Shown piece after piece: positions 7,347 through 14,851 of a DNA stretch of 20,461 nucleotides (position 1 is the first letter of the stretch; each line of letters opens with the position of its first letter). Source of the DNA: a virus. The notes below the pieces were generated by a model. The model worked only from the letters and a program-made list of their open reading frames with translations. It was not told the DNA's origin and searched no databases. The position numbers and the translations under genes are program-made. The stretch lies in the IMG/VR virus record IMGVR_UViG_3300044624_000249, positions 1 through 20,461 of that record. One strand, given 5' to 3'.

Positions 7347-10265
7347 TTATGCTGTTCTATATGGTGTTTCTTTTTTAGCCATTTCAACAGCGCCAAATAA
7401 TGTTCTGCGATTTTCAGCAAATAGTTGTGCAACTGATTTTGCATCTAAAGCACTAATGTTGTTAGTGATGTAAGTGTTGTTTACTGATCCAGATACGTTA
7501 TTACCGCCTTTACCGCCTCCAATTTGATCGTTTGGAATGATTGTGCCTGCTGTTCTAGGAACAAATAGTTCTGGGCCTTTTTCACCAACAATACTTGGTT
7601 TATTAACTGGAGGACTACCACCTTCTGCGAAGAAACCAATTGCAGTTTTAGCAATGTTAAGAAACAATTTTGTAGCAGTTGCTTTTAGTTCAACCATAAG
7701 CAAATCTTTAATGATTGATAGTGCAAAATCTTTAAACTTAAACTTGCCTGTATTAACAAACTCATCCAATGCTCTGCCCATATTTGCAAAAACTGAATCA
7801 AATTTTTCCAAAGCAACTGCCGCAGGATCAATACTACGTTGCAACTCTTCCATTCGTTTTCCAATTGCCGCAGTAACATCATTACGTTCTGAATTTTTCT
7901 TGGCTGCTTCAACTTTCTTTCTCTCTGCCGCTTGTGCTTCAGCACTAGCAATTGCTTCGTTTTTAACAGCATTAGCAGTTTCAACTGCAAGCGCATAACG
8001 TTCTGCGCCTAATTTAAGTTTTTCTTTTTCTAGTTCAAGTAAAGTATTTTGATATGTAACTTCAATCTGACGCAAACTATTTTGTAGTTCAAGTTGAGCA
8101 GTAACTTCATCAAGTTTATCACCGTACAGTCCAACTAATTCTAGTTCGTCTGTAATAGCCTTTAAAGCAGCCTCATTGGTATTGGCAACTTGCTTTAAAT
8201 CTTGCAAACTATTTCTTTTCTCAAGTGCAATATTTTCTTTTTCAATTGCTTCTGCCGCTTTTTCAGCGGAATCAAGTTGTTCAACAGTTGCGTTTTTGAT
8301 TGCAACACGTTGCTCTCTGATTAGTGCAAGCGATGTAGCCCTTGCTTGATCAGTTAATTGATCATTTTCCATAACTTGACGTTGCTTATCATCTAACTGT
8401 TTAAGCGCATCACTCTGTTCTTTAAGAATATCACGTTTTTGTGATGCCAACGTAACATCATGTTCACTCATCTTAAGTGAATCAAATTGAAATTTTAGGT
8501 CGTCAAGTCGTGTTTCTGATTGCTGTGTAAATGCACTAGTAACTTCAAGAATGGCACGTTTTAAATCTCTAAACGCATCTGCTTGTCGTTTTACTCTTTG
8601 TGTTTCTTGTTTAGTAAGATCATTTTTGTGCTTGTCTCTAAGTGCTTTGGCCGCAGCCTCTTCTTCTTGTTTCTTTTTAAGAGCAGCCGCTTTTTCATCG
8701 TCAGAAGCAGCCTTTGCGGCTCTATCTTCGCCAGCAACGCCTGAGATTTCTTTTAAGTAATTATAAAATTCTCCTAATTTATTCATACCTGTGTTAAGAT
8801 AGCCAATTAGTGAAGTTAGCCATCCAGGCGATGATAGTTTTGAAGTAACACTATCCCATGCTTTTCCAACTGAGTCAAATATTGGCGACAATTGGTCTGA
8901 TAGATAACTTCCAAGAAGTTTTAATAGTCCGATTGCAATTCGCACTACTTCGACAAATTTATTAAAAATACCACCAAAATCAATAAGATTTTCTTTGCTT
9001 CCAGTAATTGATTTGTATAGTAAATTAATTACTTCAACAATACCAGTAAAAATGGCAATCCAACCTACAAAGCGCATTCCAATGCTGAATATTGCTTTAA
9101 ATATGTTGCCTAAAGATAATGTAAGTTGAGAAATTCTTGCTATTATTCCACTCAATCCTGTTAAAGTACCAGCAGTTTTTAAAATTTTACCACGTGACGA
9201 ATCAAATACGCCAAAAGCAGTACCAATACCAACTAAACTGTTACTGATACTTTTTAAATCTTTAGTGAACACGACACTAAAGCCACGTGCATTTGCACTC
9301 AAGCCAGTCATTGCTGATGCAAGACCACTCATTGCGGCTACTGCTAATTGAGGACCTTTAACAAGTGTTAAAAAGGCAATTGCTATACTAGAAACAAGTG
9401 AGAATATAGATTTAAGACTAGAAGCAAGACTATTAACATCAGTAGTTAACTTTAATACTGCGTTGGCGGCATCAATAAACACTTTTGCAGGGCCAGGCTC
9501 TTGTGATAATGCATCAAAAGCAATAGCAGCCGCTGTTCTAATGTTAGTGAATCCTTCAGCAATTGTTGGAGTTGTTTTTGCAAACTTCTCTTCAATTGAA
9601 TCAGCAGACTTTAATAGTGCTTCAGTTACAACTTTTGCAGTTAACTTGCCATCTTCTGCAAGTTCACGCATTTTACCAACTGGTACACCTATTGACTTAG
9701 CAAGTTCCATCATTGTTGATGGTGATGCCTCGAACACAGCGTTAAATTCTTCACCGCGCAATACGCCTGAACCCATTGCTTGGCTAAATTGTAGAATAGC
9801 ACTTGCAGATTCTGCCGCAGTTGCACCACCAACCTTCAACGATTTAGTGAAAGATTCTGTTATTTGACCAACTTGATCTTGCGATAGACCCAATTGAGTA
9901 GAAGCAACAGTTAGTTTACTGTACAGATCACCTACTGAACTTAAATCACTGCGTGAGCGACCAGCAATGCCTGCAAGAGTACTAAATTTCTGATTGACTT
10001 CTTCTTGAGTAGCACTAAACGCACTTAATTTATTGCGAACACTTGTTACGGTGTCTGATAATGACGCAAATCCGGCAGAAATAGCACCTACTGCGACAAC
10101 TCCTCCTAGTCCTCTAAGAGAATCACCGATCCCCGACACTTGTTTTTGTAACGCACCAAAGCCTTTGCCGCCCGTACCCATGCGTCCAATCTGTGCTTGC
10201 AATCTATTAAGAGAACTTGTTGCACTACTTGTATCAATGTCTACTGCATATGTTAAACTGGCCAT
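7347..10265 (-). CDS. Tail tape measure protein (972 residues)
   Basis: It sets tail length and passes through the tail tube at DNA ejection. Residues about 78-235 are a clear tape-measure N-terminal domain (TIGR02675 type), including FNAVFEASPSTMMELAKSIG at 174-193 and LREL/DGKLTA features. Residues 286-305 and 390-420 are hydrophobic helices, usual in tape measures and possible membrane-insertion segments. Residues 515-800 are charged heptad-like helix (Lys/Glu/Ala-rich coiled coil). Residues 879-910 carry the C-terminal signature EGGSPPVNKPSIVGEKGPEL, with FVPRTAGTI after it. The start has TAAGGATTATAC upstream. Following the usual rule of about 1.5 angstrom per residue, a tail of very roughly 145 nm is predicted. 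Confidence 0.95.
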   Translation of the reverse strand: MASLTYAVDIDTSSATSSLNRLQAQIGRMGTGGKGFGALQKQVSGIGDSLRGLGGVVAVGAISAGFASLSDTVTSVRNKLSAFSATQEEVNQKFSTLAGIAGRSRSDLSSVGDLYSKLTVASTQLGLSQDQVGQITESFTKSLKVGGATAAESASAILQFSQAMGSGVLRGEEFNAVFEASPSTMMELAKSIGVPVGKMRELAEDGKLTAKVVTEALLKSADSIEEKFAKTTPTIAEGFTNIRTAAAIAFDALSQEPGPAKVFIDAANAVLKLTTDVNSLASSLKSIFSLVSSIAIAFLTLVKGPQLAVAAMSGLASAMTGLSANARGFSVVFTKDLKSISNSLVGIGTAFGVFDSSRGKILKTAGTLTGLSGIIARISQLTLSLGNIFKAIFSIGMRFVGWIAIFTGIVEVINLLYKSITGSKENLIDFGGIFNKFVEVVRIAIGLLKLLGSYLSDQLSPIFDSVGKAWDSVTSKLSSPGWLTSLIGYLNTGMNKLGEFYNYLKEISGVAGEDRAAKAASDDEKAAALKKKQEEEAAAKALRDKHKNDLTKQETQRVKRQADAFRDLKRAILEVTSAFTQQSETRLDDLKFQFDSLKMSEHDVTLASQKRDILKEQSDALKQLDDKQRQVMENDQLTDQARATSLALIREQRVAIKNATVEQLDSAEKAAEAIEKENIALEKRNSLQDLKQVANTNEAALKAITDELELVGLYGDKLDEVTAQLELQNSLRQIEVTYQNTLLELEKEKLKLGAERYALAVETANAVKNEAIASAEAQAAERKKVEAAKKNSERNDVTAAIGKRMEELQRSIDPAAVALEKFDSVFANMGRALDEFVNTGKFKFKDFALSIIKDLLMVELKATATKLFLNIAKTAIGFFAEGGSPPVNKPSIVGEKGPELFVPRTAGTIIPNDQIGGGKGGNNVSGSVNNTYITNNISALDAKSVAQLFAENRRTLFGAVEMAKKETPYRTA

Positions 10266-10274
10266 GTATAATCC

Positions 10275-10571
10275 TTATTTTTTACGCATTATATTATTAA
10301 TGCGTTGTGTAATGTAATCTGTAGTTGGTTTAGACATGCCTTCTGGTGCTTTATTGCTTTCGCCTGCATCTAATTCAGTTGCATAAGGGTAATCTGCTAC
10401 AATTTTATTGCCTTGCAAACGAGTACGTTTACGTGCATTGCCTGATTGAGCAGGAGTAGCGGCTTTAAACACTTCATAGGCTTCTCTAGGCACATTATTT
10501 AATTGCTTTTGTATGCGCTGAAGGCTCGGAGTAATAGTATTGCTGACGAGTCTAAATTTAATATTAGCCAT
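10275..10571 (-). CDS. HK97 gp10-like tail/neck component (98 residues)
   Basis: The start MANIKFRLVSNT (10571) is preferred because AAGGG lies upstream and the ATG overlaps the chaperone stop as ATGGCTAA; an upstream in-frame ATG at 10598 has no ribosome site. The segment TPAQSGNARKRTRLQGNKIV, then ADYPYATELDAG and APEGM, matches the short HK97-gp10-like family, whose usual form has 'TPVkTGnar' and 'YPYA..LdeG.s.qAP.GM'. That family normally joins head to tail or completes the tail, and its gene usually lies before the tail-tube gene. Here it lies between the chaperones and the tape measure. Confidence 0.75.
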   Translation of the reverse strand: MANIKFRLVSNTITPSLQRIQKQLNNVPREAYEVFKAATPAQSGNARKRTRLQGNKIVADYPYATELDAGESNKAPEGMSKPTTDYITQRINNIMRKK

Positions 10572-11120
10572 TATCTTTACCCTTATTAAACATTTCAAGT
10601 AACTGATCAGTAGAATATACTTCTGCTGGTACTTGCCCTTTATTCATAGATTTTTTGTGGTGAAAATTTTCGTAACTCAATGCCGCATCAATAACATACA
10701 AATCAAATGTGTCTGCTCTTTTTAAGATTTCGCTTGGTAATAGACCATATCTTTTACCAAGCCCATCGATTTGCATTATTGAGAGCATTTCTCTAGAGTC
10801 TACATTTATTTCACCACCTGTTACTTTCCCAACTGTTCTGTAATCTTAGCAATAACTTTCATCAAAATGCCTGTTGGCAAAGTGCTTTCTTTAGTAAGAA
10901 TTTGTTTGCCTTCTTCGTCAAGAATTAATGTTCTAACGATTTCTACTAATGCACCAACGTCATTTTTTTCACTCAAATTTGCAAGACGAGTGAATACGTC
11001 CATTGGTTGGCGATCCCAAGTATAAAAGGTTAGTGCTTCCTTATATTCCTTGATGACTTCCTTATCGTCAATGGATACTTCGATTAATTTTGGTGCTGAT
11101 GCGAGTTGTGATAATTTCAT
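10564..11120 (-). CDS. Tail assembly chaperone, frameshifted long form (lambda GT-like, 185 residues)
   Basis: This is the fusion made when ribosomes slip back one base at GGGAAAG (10830 to 10824). Ninety-nine frame-0 codons (11120..10824) are joined to 86 codons of the -1 frame (10824..10564). The -1 frame is open from the slip site: it continues VTGGEINVDSRE into MLSIMQIDGLG, so the downstream ORF that could start at ATG 10788 has no need of its own start, and that ATG has no convincing ribosome site. The T-like part contains LPSEILKRADTFDLYVIDAA, as expected for the extension that recruits tail-tube subunits to the tape measure in lambda. The stop overlaps the next gene's ATG. Frameshifting itself is inferred from sequence. 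Confidence 0.85.
10821..11120 (-). CDS. Tail assembly chaperone, short form (lambda G-like, 99 residues)
   Basis: This is the frame-0 product ending at TAA 10823..10821, directly after the slippery heptamer. It is a small acidic-basic helical protein with FYTWDRQPMDVFTRLANLS at residues 32-50, typical of tail chaperones placed between the tail-tube gene and the tape measure. It would coat the tape measure before tube polymerisation and be absent from the mature virion. A ribosome site (AAAGGAAAAAC) precedes the ATG, and a late promoter-like motif lies 25 bases upstream, so this gene probably starts a transcription unit covering the tail tip genes. Confidence 0.85.
   Translation of the reverse strand: MKLSQLASAPKLIEVSIDDKEVIKEYKEALTFYTWDRQPMDVFTRLANLSEKNDVGALVEIVRTLILDEEGKQILTKESTLPTGILMKVIAKITEQLGK
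10824..10830 (-). other. -1 programmed frameshift site, G_GGA_AAG
   Basis: Codons in the zero frame read TTG GGA AAG TAA. The heptamer GGGAAAG fits X_XXY_YYZ and is identical to the lambda G/GT slip site. After slippage the tRNAs re-pair on GGG AAA and decoding continues GTA ACA GGT. The stop codon is immediately adjacent to the heptamer. Downstream there is only a weak short hairpin (AGAG with CTCT around 10781..10798), so any stimulatory structure is not obvious. Confidence 0.88.
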
Positions 11121-11145
11121 TTGTTTTTCCTTTAAGTTGTTGTAA

Positions 11146-11154
11146 TGTATTTAT
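11146..11154 (-). promoter_or_regulatory. T4-like late promoter motif, ATAAATACA (copy 3)
   Basis: The coding strand reads TGAATAAATACATTACAA, overlapping the stop codon of the 60-residue gene and lying 25 bases before the chaperone start. These 18 bases are identical to those at copy 4 before the scaffold gene. Promoter function is inferred. Confidence 0.6.
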
Positions 11155-11333
11155 TCAGAATCAATTGATTCTAATAGTTGATTAAGCAGTGCAAGACGAA
11201 ATGTTTGCTTTGCTTTTAGTTGTTTGATTGTGGCCTGCATGTTGTCTAACATGGGCATCATTTTTGCTTCGTCTGCGATTAGACTACGCAATTTTTCTTG
11301 ATCTGTTTTTAACCAGACGTTTTCTTCGTTCAT
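11151..11333 (-). CDS. Small helical protein between the tail tube and chaperone genes (60 residues), unknown
   Basis: The start at 11333 (MNEENVWLKTDQEKLR) is chosen because AAGGA lies seven bases upstream; an ATG five codons earlier (11348) would place that site inside the coding sequence. The chain is charged and predicted helical (EKLRSLIADEAKMM, then NMQATIKQLKAKQ), possibly a short coiled coil, and ends ESIDSE. No family is recognised. It lies between a strong intrinsic terminator and a late promoter-like motif, so it may be expressed only by read-through from the tail-tube transcript. Confidence 0.65.
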   Translation of the reverse strand: MNEENVWLKTDQEKLRSLIADEAKMMPMLDNMQATIKQLKAKQTFRLALLNQLLESIDSE

Positions 11334-11353
11334 AATTTGTTCCTTCATTTGTT

Positions 11354-11382
11354 AAAAAAGGGGAATAGTTTCCTACTCCCCT
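11354..11382 (-). terminator. Intrinsic terminator after the major tail protein gene
   Basis: The coding strand forms a 10-bp stem, AGGGGAGTAG with CTATTCCCCT (one G-T wobble), closed by a GAAA tetraloop and followed directly by TTTTTT. This is a canonical rho-independent terminator, 25 bases after the tail-tube stop codon. Confidence 0.92.
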
Positions 11383-11407
11383 CTTTATTTCACTTAGTCA
11401 GTAAAGA

Positions 11408-11893
11408 TTAAGGGTTTTTGCCAACAGTCATATCACCATCGACAGCAAGTGTCATTGGTGATACCCAAACAGGCGCTTCTGGACTAACAGTTGGTGCAAG
11501 TGATGAGATATAACCCACGCCAGTGTAGTAGTATGCGTTTGCTGTTGAGGCATTGCCATTCATTACAATCTTGAATGAAACAGGAACTTTATTAATTGAA
11601 AGTCCTGAAATACCTAGCACTGCGGCATTACCTGATGAAGAACCAGGTGTTGTGCCAAAGTATCCTGTTGGATCGATAACGATATTTGTAGAAATTTCGT
11701 TATCTGCAGGTGTTGTGATTTTGTTTGTGTCGATAGAACAGAAGTCTGTCCATGCAAAGATACCAGTTGAATTGGTAATCGTAACATCTTGCAAACAAGT
11801 AACTGATAACGCGGCGTTAGCAACGTTAGAAGTGTCGGTACTAACCAATAGTGTTGGTTGAGTACCTGTTGTATTTACGGTAAGTCTTGCCAT
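11408..11893 (-). CDS. Major tail (tube) protein, probable (161 residues)
   Basis: It would form the stacked hexameric rings of the tail tube. The evidence is its place just upstream of the chaperones and tape measure, its own strong ribosome site (AAGGAGAAATAAA) and a strong terminator right after it, as expected for an abundant protein. The sequence is beta-rich with few charged residues: MARLTVNTTGTQPTLLVST, then a central NEISTNIVIDPTGYF and ending MTLAVDGDMTVGKNP. The length is in the small range for tube proteins. No sheath-like gene is beside it, which supports a non-contractile tail. No diagnostic motif is visible, so the call is mainly contextual. Confidence 0.75.
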   Translation of the reverse strand: MARLTVNTTGTQPTLLVSTDTSNVANAALSVTCLQDVTITNSTGIFAWTDFCSIDTNKITTPADNEISTNIVIDPTGYFGTTPGSSSGNAAVLGISGLSINKVPVSFKIVMNGNASTANAYYYTGVGYISSLAPTVSPEAPVWVSPMTLAVDGDMTVGKNP

Positions 11894-11918
11894 TTTATTT
11901 CTCCTTAAGGTTAGTGGC

Positions 11919-12365
11919 TTATGTATTAAATTCTAGTCGTGTCATCTGAAATGTCCAGTCGTGACGTTCTGCTTGTGTTGGACCATATACCAGATTTTGT
12001 TCAAAAGTTACACTAAAGTAACCATTAAACAATGGTATATTGTTAATTTGATCTACTGTTAAGTTAGCAATGATAGCATTAACTTGTATATTGTAAGGAT
12101 CATCTTGGAAACTAATATAAGTAACTCCAAATTGATCTACAGCATTATAAATGCTACTACAATATGTAACACCCAATTGATTGACTGACCTGCTTACAGT
12201 GTGTACATCACTGACGTAAACGCCATAACGTACAACATCTGCTACACTTGGAAAGTCATCATAGATTGGAATATTCCATTCATTAGGAATAGTTAATCTC
12301 AATGCGTCGATAATCTCACTGGTTGTAATGAGAGGAGCATTCAATGGAACATAAGTTGTTACCAT
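11919..12365 (-). CDS. Putative tail terminator / tail completion protein (148 residues)
   Basis: Its position directly before the tail-tube gene matches that of the ring protein that caps the tube and joins it to the neck. The N-terminus (NAPLITTSEIIDALRLTIP, 8-26) starts with a helix, and residues 27-50 (EWNIPIYDDFPSVADVVRYG) fit the alpha-beta fold of tail terminators, where a helix is followed by 'P-V-Y-D' and a strand. The C-terminus has GYFSVTFEQNLVYGP and DWTFQMTRLEFN, two strands. Family membership is inferred. Translation is coupled to the upstream gene through a TAATG overlap, with AGGAG inside the upstream gene. Confidence 0.6.
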   Translation of the reverse strand: MVTTYVPLNAPLITTSEIIDALRLTIPNEWNIPIYDDFPSVADVVRYGVYVSDVHTVSRSVNQLGVTYCSSIYNAVDQFGVTYISFQDDPYNIQVNAIIANLTVDQINNIPLFNGYFSVTFEQNLVYGPTQAERHDWTFQMTRLEFNT

Positions 12366-12892
12366 TAGAAATATCTCCTATCTCCGTTAAAGAAATTAGG
12401 GTCTGCTGTCCAGTTCTCTTCAAGTTTCGTTGTAGGCCCTTGAGGAGCATCCATGAACAAGTCATACCAATTGCTTAACTGAGTTGCTTTATCCCATTCT
12501 TCTTCACATCGCATCTTAGCAAAATCATAGTTCATCCTGTCAACTTCGTTCATGTTTGAAACGTCAGTAACAAGACTTTCATAGAATACTAAGATAGCAC
12601 CAAAGGTATCAAGTCTACGCAATGTTTGATCATTTTTAATTAACAAACTAGGATCAAATGAACTGATTAATTGTCCATTAGGCAGATTCGTATAATAGTA
12701 AGCACCAATTACTGTGTCGCAGTAGTTCTGCCACCAGCCAAATTCCATCTTATATAGCCACTCTTGTGAACTGACTCTAAAATATGGATCCCAATCGATT
12801 CGTAATGCTTCCGCACGGCGTTCAGCCGCAGGGTCGTAAAACTGAATTGTTTGCACAGTTGCATCTGAGATTCTTTGAAAGGGTACTGACAT
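12365..12892 (-). CDS. Putative head-tail connector/neck protein (175 residues)
   Basis: It follows the capsid gene and precedes the tail terminator-like gene, the normal slot for adaptor or stopper proteins. The N-terminus is MSVPFQRISDATVQTIQFYD; the chain is rich in Tyr and Trp (EWLYKMEFGWWQNYCD) with helices around 80-150 and a C-terminal tail ending FFNGDRRYF. No family is recognised. The start is preceded by TAGGAAAATAAT and follows a large hairpin after the capsid gene, so its level is probably set lower than that of the capsid protein. Confidence 0.65.
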   Translation of the reverse strand: MSVPFQRISDATVQTIQFYDPAAERRAEALRIDWDPYFRVSSQEWLYKMEFGWWQNYCDTVIGAYYYTNLPNGQLISSFDPSLLIKNDQTLRRLDTFGAILVFYESLVTDVSNMNEVDRMNYDFAKMRCEEEWDKATQLSNWYDLFMDAPQGPTTKLEENWTADPNFFNGDRRYF

Positions 12893-12911
12893 ATTATTTT
12901 CCTAGACAAAT

Positions 12912-12937
12912 GAGAGAGTATGTTTCCATACTCTCTC
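12912..12937 (-). terminator. Strong hairpin with GAAA loop after the capsid gene (weak terminator or RNA-stability element)
   Basis: Eleven perfect base pairs (12912..12922 with 12927..12937) are capped by GAAA on the coding strand. The bases after the stem read ATTTGTC, so the U tract is poor. It lies eight bases after the capsid stop codon. It may act as a partial terminator or protect the capsid mRNA 3' end; which of these is inference. Confidence 0.75.
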
Positions 12938-12945
12938 TATTCAGA

Positions 12946-14001
12946 TTAATCCTGAAGAATGTTAATTGCACCACCACGACGACCGTCGCCGACGCCAGCA
13001 CCGAAGTATCCAACGCCTGTGAGCCACATCTGTAAGCCTCCCGGAGTTTCTCCAGTCTTTAACTGTAGACCTTCCTTCATAACAGTGAACAATGCACTGT
13101 CACCGAAGTAAGCACCAACAAGCACTGGGCTTGCTGAACCTTGACCGAGTAGAATACGGTTTGCAGACTGCAAGAAGGTTGTGAACATGATTTGGCAACC
13201 ATATACAGATTCAATCTTACCAGTTGACAACAGTTCGTTACCAAGTGCAGACAAGTTTGAACCGCCTGCTTGTGAAACTGCACCACCGGTCAATTCAGCA
13301 AGAAGACGAGTCAATGAAGAACCGCTTCCACCAGCCGCACCAGCAACATATTCAGTTACATAACCGTTAGAGTCAAGAACGATGACAGGAGCACCTGGCA
13401 TACGAGCAACCTTGAAGTTCTGCTTGATGTTGCGAACAAGTTCAAGCACTTCACTTGCAGAGAAGCCAGTTGTCCAACCTGCAGTGTTTGAAGGAAGACC
13501 TGCAGAAAGCAGTTCCATAGCACCTAGTGCTGTTACACGGTCGAAGCCGTCATCAGAAGTTGGATAGAAAGTGTTACCTGGAGTTGCTTTGAATGACAAG
13601 AATGCCTTAGTGACACGTTGGTCAACTTTTTCAGCGAATGACTCGCCAAGTTCTGCACCAAGAGTTGCTGCCAACTGGAATGATGTAGTCCAGCCGTAGA
13701 AAATGTCGAATGCAGTTGTTGCAACTGCTGGTGATGCAGTGATAGAACCTTGACCAAGTGATGGGTTCTGTACAACTGCGTTACCTGTTCCCCAAGTACC
13801 ACCAGTACCATTTGGATTATAGTCCGCGTAGGTAATTGGTGCGAATTGTGGAACTAAAAATTCGTTACCCTGTGTAGGTGTAACAACGTTGGTCATGTTA
13901 ACAAGACCGATTGATTCGTGCATTGCACGTAGTGCGAATCCAGCGATTGCAGTTGTAAAACCGTCGCCTTCATTATTTGCGCCGCCTAAGACGTATGCCA
14001 T
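12946..14001 (-). CDS. Major capsid protein (351 residues)
   Basis: It forms the icosahedral shell, most likely with the HK97 fold. It follows the scaffold gene, has the strongest-looking ribosome site (TAAGGAGATAATATC), and its codons are visibly richer in G and C at third positions than neighbouring genes, which suits very high expression. Residues 1-50 (MAYVLGGANNEGDGFTTAIA and onward) resemble the N-arm of capsid proteins in marine phages. FLVPQFAPITYADY at 48-61, an aspartate-flanked helix LGESFAEKVDQRVTKAF near 118-134 and the C-terminal FTVMKEGLQLKTGETPG near 308-324 are compatible with the P domain and the last strand. No N-terminal delta domain for proteolysis is evident. Confidence 0.88.
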   Translation of the reverse strand: MAYVLGGANNEGDGFTTAIAGFALRAMHESIGLVNMTNVVTPTQGNEFLVPQFAPITYADYNPNGTGGTWGTGNAVVQNPSLGQGSITASPAVATTAFDIFYGWTTSFQLAATLGAELGESFAEKVDQRVTKAFLSFKATPGNTFYPTSDDGFDRVTALGAMELLSAGLPSNTAGWTTGFSASEVLELVRNIKQNFKVARMPGAPVIVLDSNGYVTEYVAGAAGGSGSSLTRLLAELTGGAVSQAGGSNLSALGNELLSTGKIESVYGCQIMFTTFLQSANRILLGQGSASPVLVGAYFGDSALFTVMKEGLQLKTGETPGGLQMWLTGVGYFGAGVGDGRRGGAINILQD

Positions 14002-14026
14002 GATATTATCTCCTTATTGTTGGCAA

Positions 14027-14803
14027 TCAGAGTATTTTTCGACTTGATGTTTGTGCAGATGCAGTTACTTTAACGCCTTTGAGTCCAAGATTCTTACCTA
14101 ATCCGTTACGTACAGCCCATGCATTAAATGCGGCTGGGTCACGTGAATAGTCTGGAATCCCATCATCCATAGCGCCTGCAAACTGACCACCATTTGGTCG
14201 TAAGCCTGAACCAGAAGACCCATTACTCTGTTTGAGAAGTTTAGGATTACCCTTTGCAACTTCTTCTACAAGTCCTCTGATTGTTAGAGGAGAACCATCT
14301 TGACCATAACGTTCACGACCCTTATTGTCGATAATTGCATAAGAGCCATCGTCATTCCACTCAATGTTGGACTTGACTTTGGTCAATGCATAATCTAATA
14401 GATCAGAATCAAATCTGTCTCCCATTGCTCGCTGAATATCAGAATCCAATTCCTTCTCACGAATCATTTGGTCTTTACGAGCCAAATCCATTTGAAGTTT
14501 TGAAAACTGTTCATGCAAGTCGTTGGTTGTGACACGACTCGAACGTTGATTGTTTTGAGGTTCTACTGGCTGTACGTTGCCACCGGATTGTTGTGCAGTT
14601 GTACGTGCAATGAAACTTAACGCCGCTTCAACTGATTCAAAGTTTTGTCCACTAGCGTTGCTAAGTGCATTCAAAATTGAATTAGTGGTGCTTTTACGAA
14701 TTGCACCTGGATTTACGTTCTGCTCACCATGATCGTCCATTTCTGAACCCTGCATAGTATCAGGGGCTTGATCGTTGCCAACGAAGTTAGATTTAATATC
14801 CAT
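14027..14803 (-). CDS. Capsid scaffolding protein (258 residues)
   Basis: It probably guides capsid assembly from inside and is then removed. It sits between portal and capsid, and has the usual composition: a disordered acidic N-terminus (MDIKSNFVGNDQAP), a central helix likely to be a coiled coil (NDLHEQFSKLQMDLARKDQM, then IREKELDSDIQRAM, about 93-127), and a C-terminal region rich in Gly/Asn and basic residues (GKNLGLKGVKVTASAQTSSR). No serine-protease or ClpP-type catalytic pattern is visible, so it does not look like a protease-scaffold fusion. The start has TTAAGGAACAATTA upstream, and a late promoter-like motif lies 48 bases before the ATG. Confidence 0.78.
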   Translation of the reverse strand: MDIKSNFVGNDQAPDTMQGSEMDDHGEQNVNPGAIRKSTTNSILNALSNASGQNFESVEAALSFIARTTAQQSGGNVQPVEPQNNQRSSRVTTNDLHEQFSKLQMDLARKDQMIREKELDSDIQRAMGDRFDSDLLDYALTKVKSNIEWNDDGSYAIIDNKGRERYGQDGSPLTIRGLVEEVAKGNPKLLKQSNGSSGSGLRPNGGQFAGAMDDGIPDYSRDPAAFNAWAVRNGLGKNLGLKGVKVTASAQTSSRKIL

Positions 14804-14851
14804 TAATTGTTCCTTAAGTTATAACGTAACAAACGAATTTTTGTTTTGTAA

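Noticed and set aside
7685-7996. Second minus-strand frame inside the tape measure gene
   Set aside because: It overlaps the coiled-coil part of the tape measure in another frame; such Lys/Glu/Ala-rich DNA gives long shadow frames. No ribosome site.
10564-10788. Separate 74-residue gene starting at ATG 10788
   Set aside because: The frame is open right back to the slippery heptamer and there is no good ribosome site, so it is better explained as the -1 extension of the chaperone.
10800-10809. AATAAATGTA, a near match to the late promoter motif
   Set aside because: It differs from the ATAAATACA copies, and lies inside the frameshift extension rather than at a gene boundary.
13533-13811. Second minus-strand frame inside the capsid gene
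   Set aside because: A shadow frame rich in His, Gln and Leu inside a strongly coding capsid gene; likewise 13077..13286 and 12709..12909.
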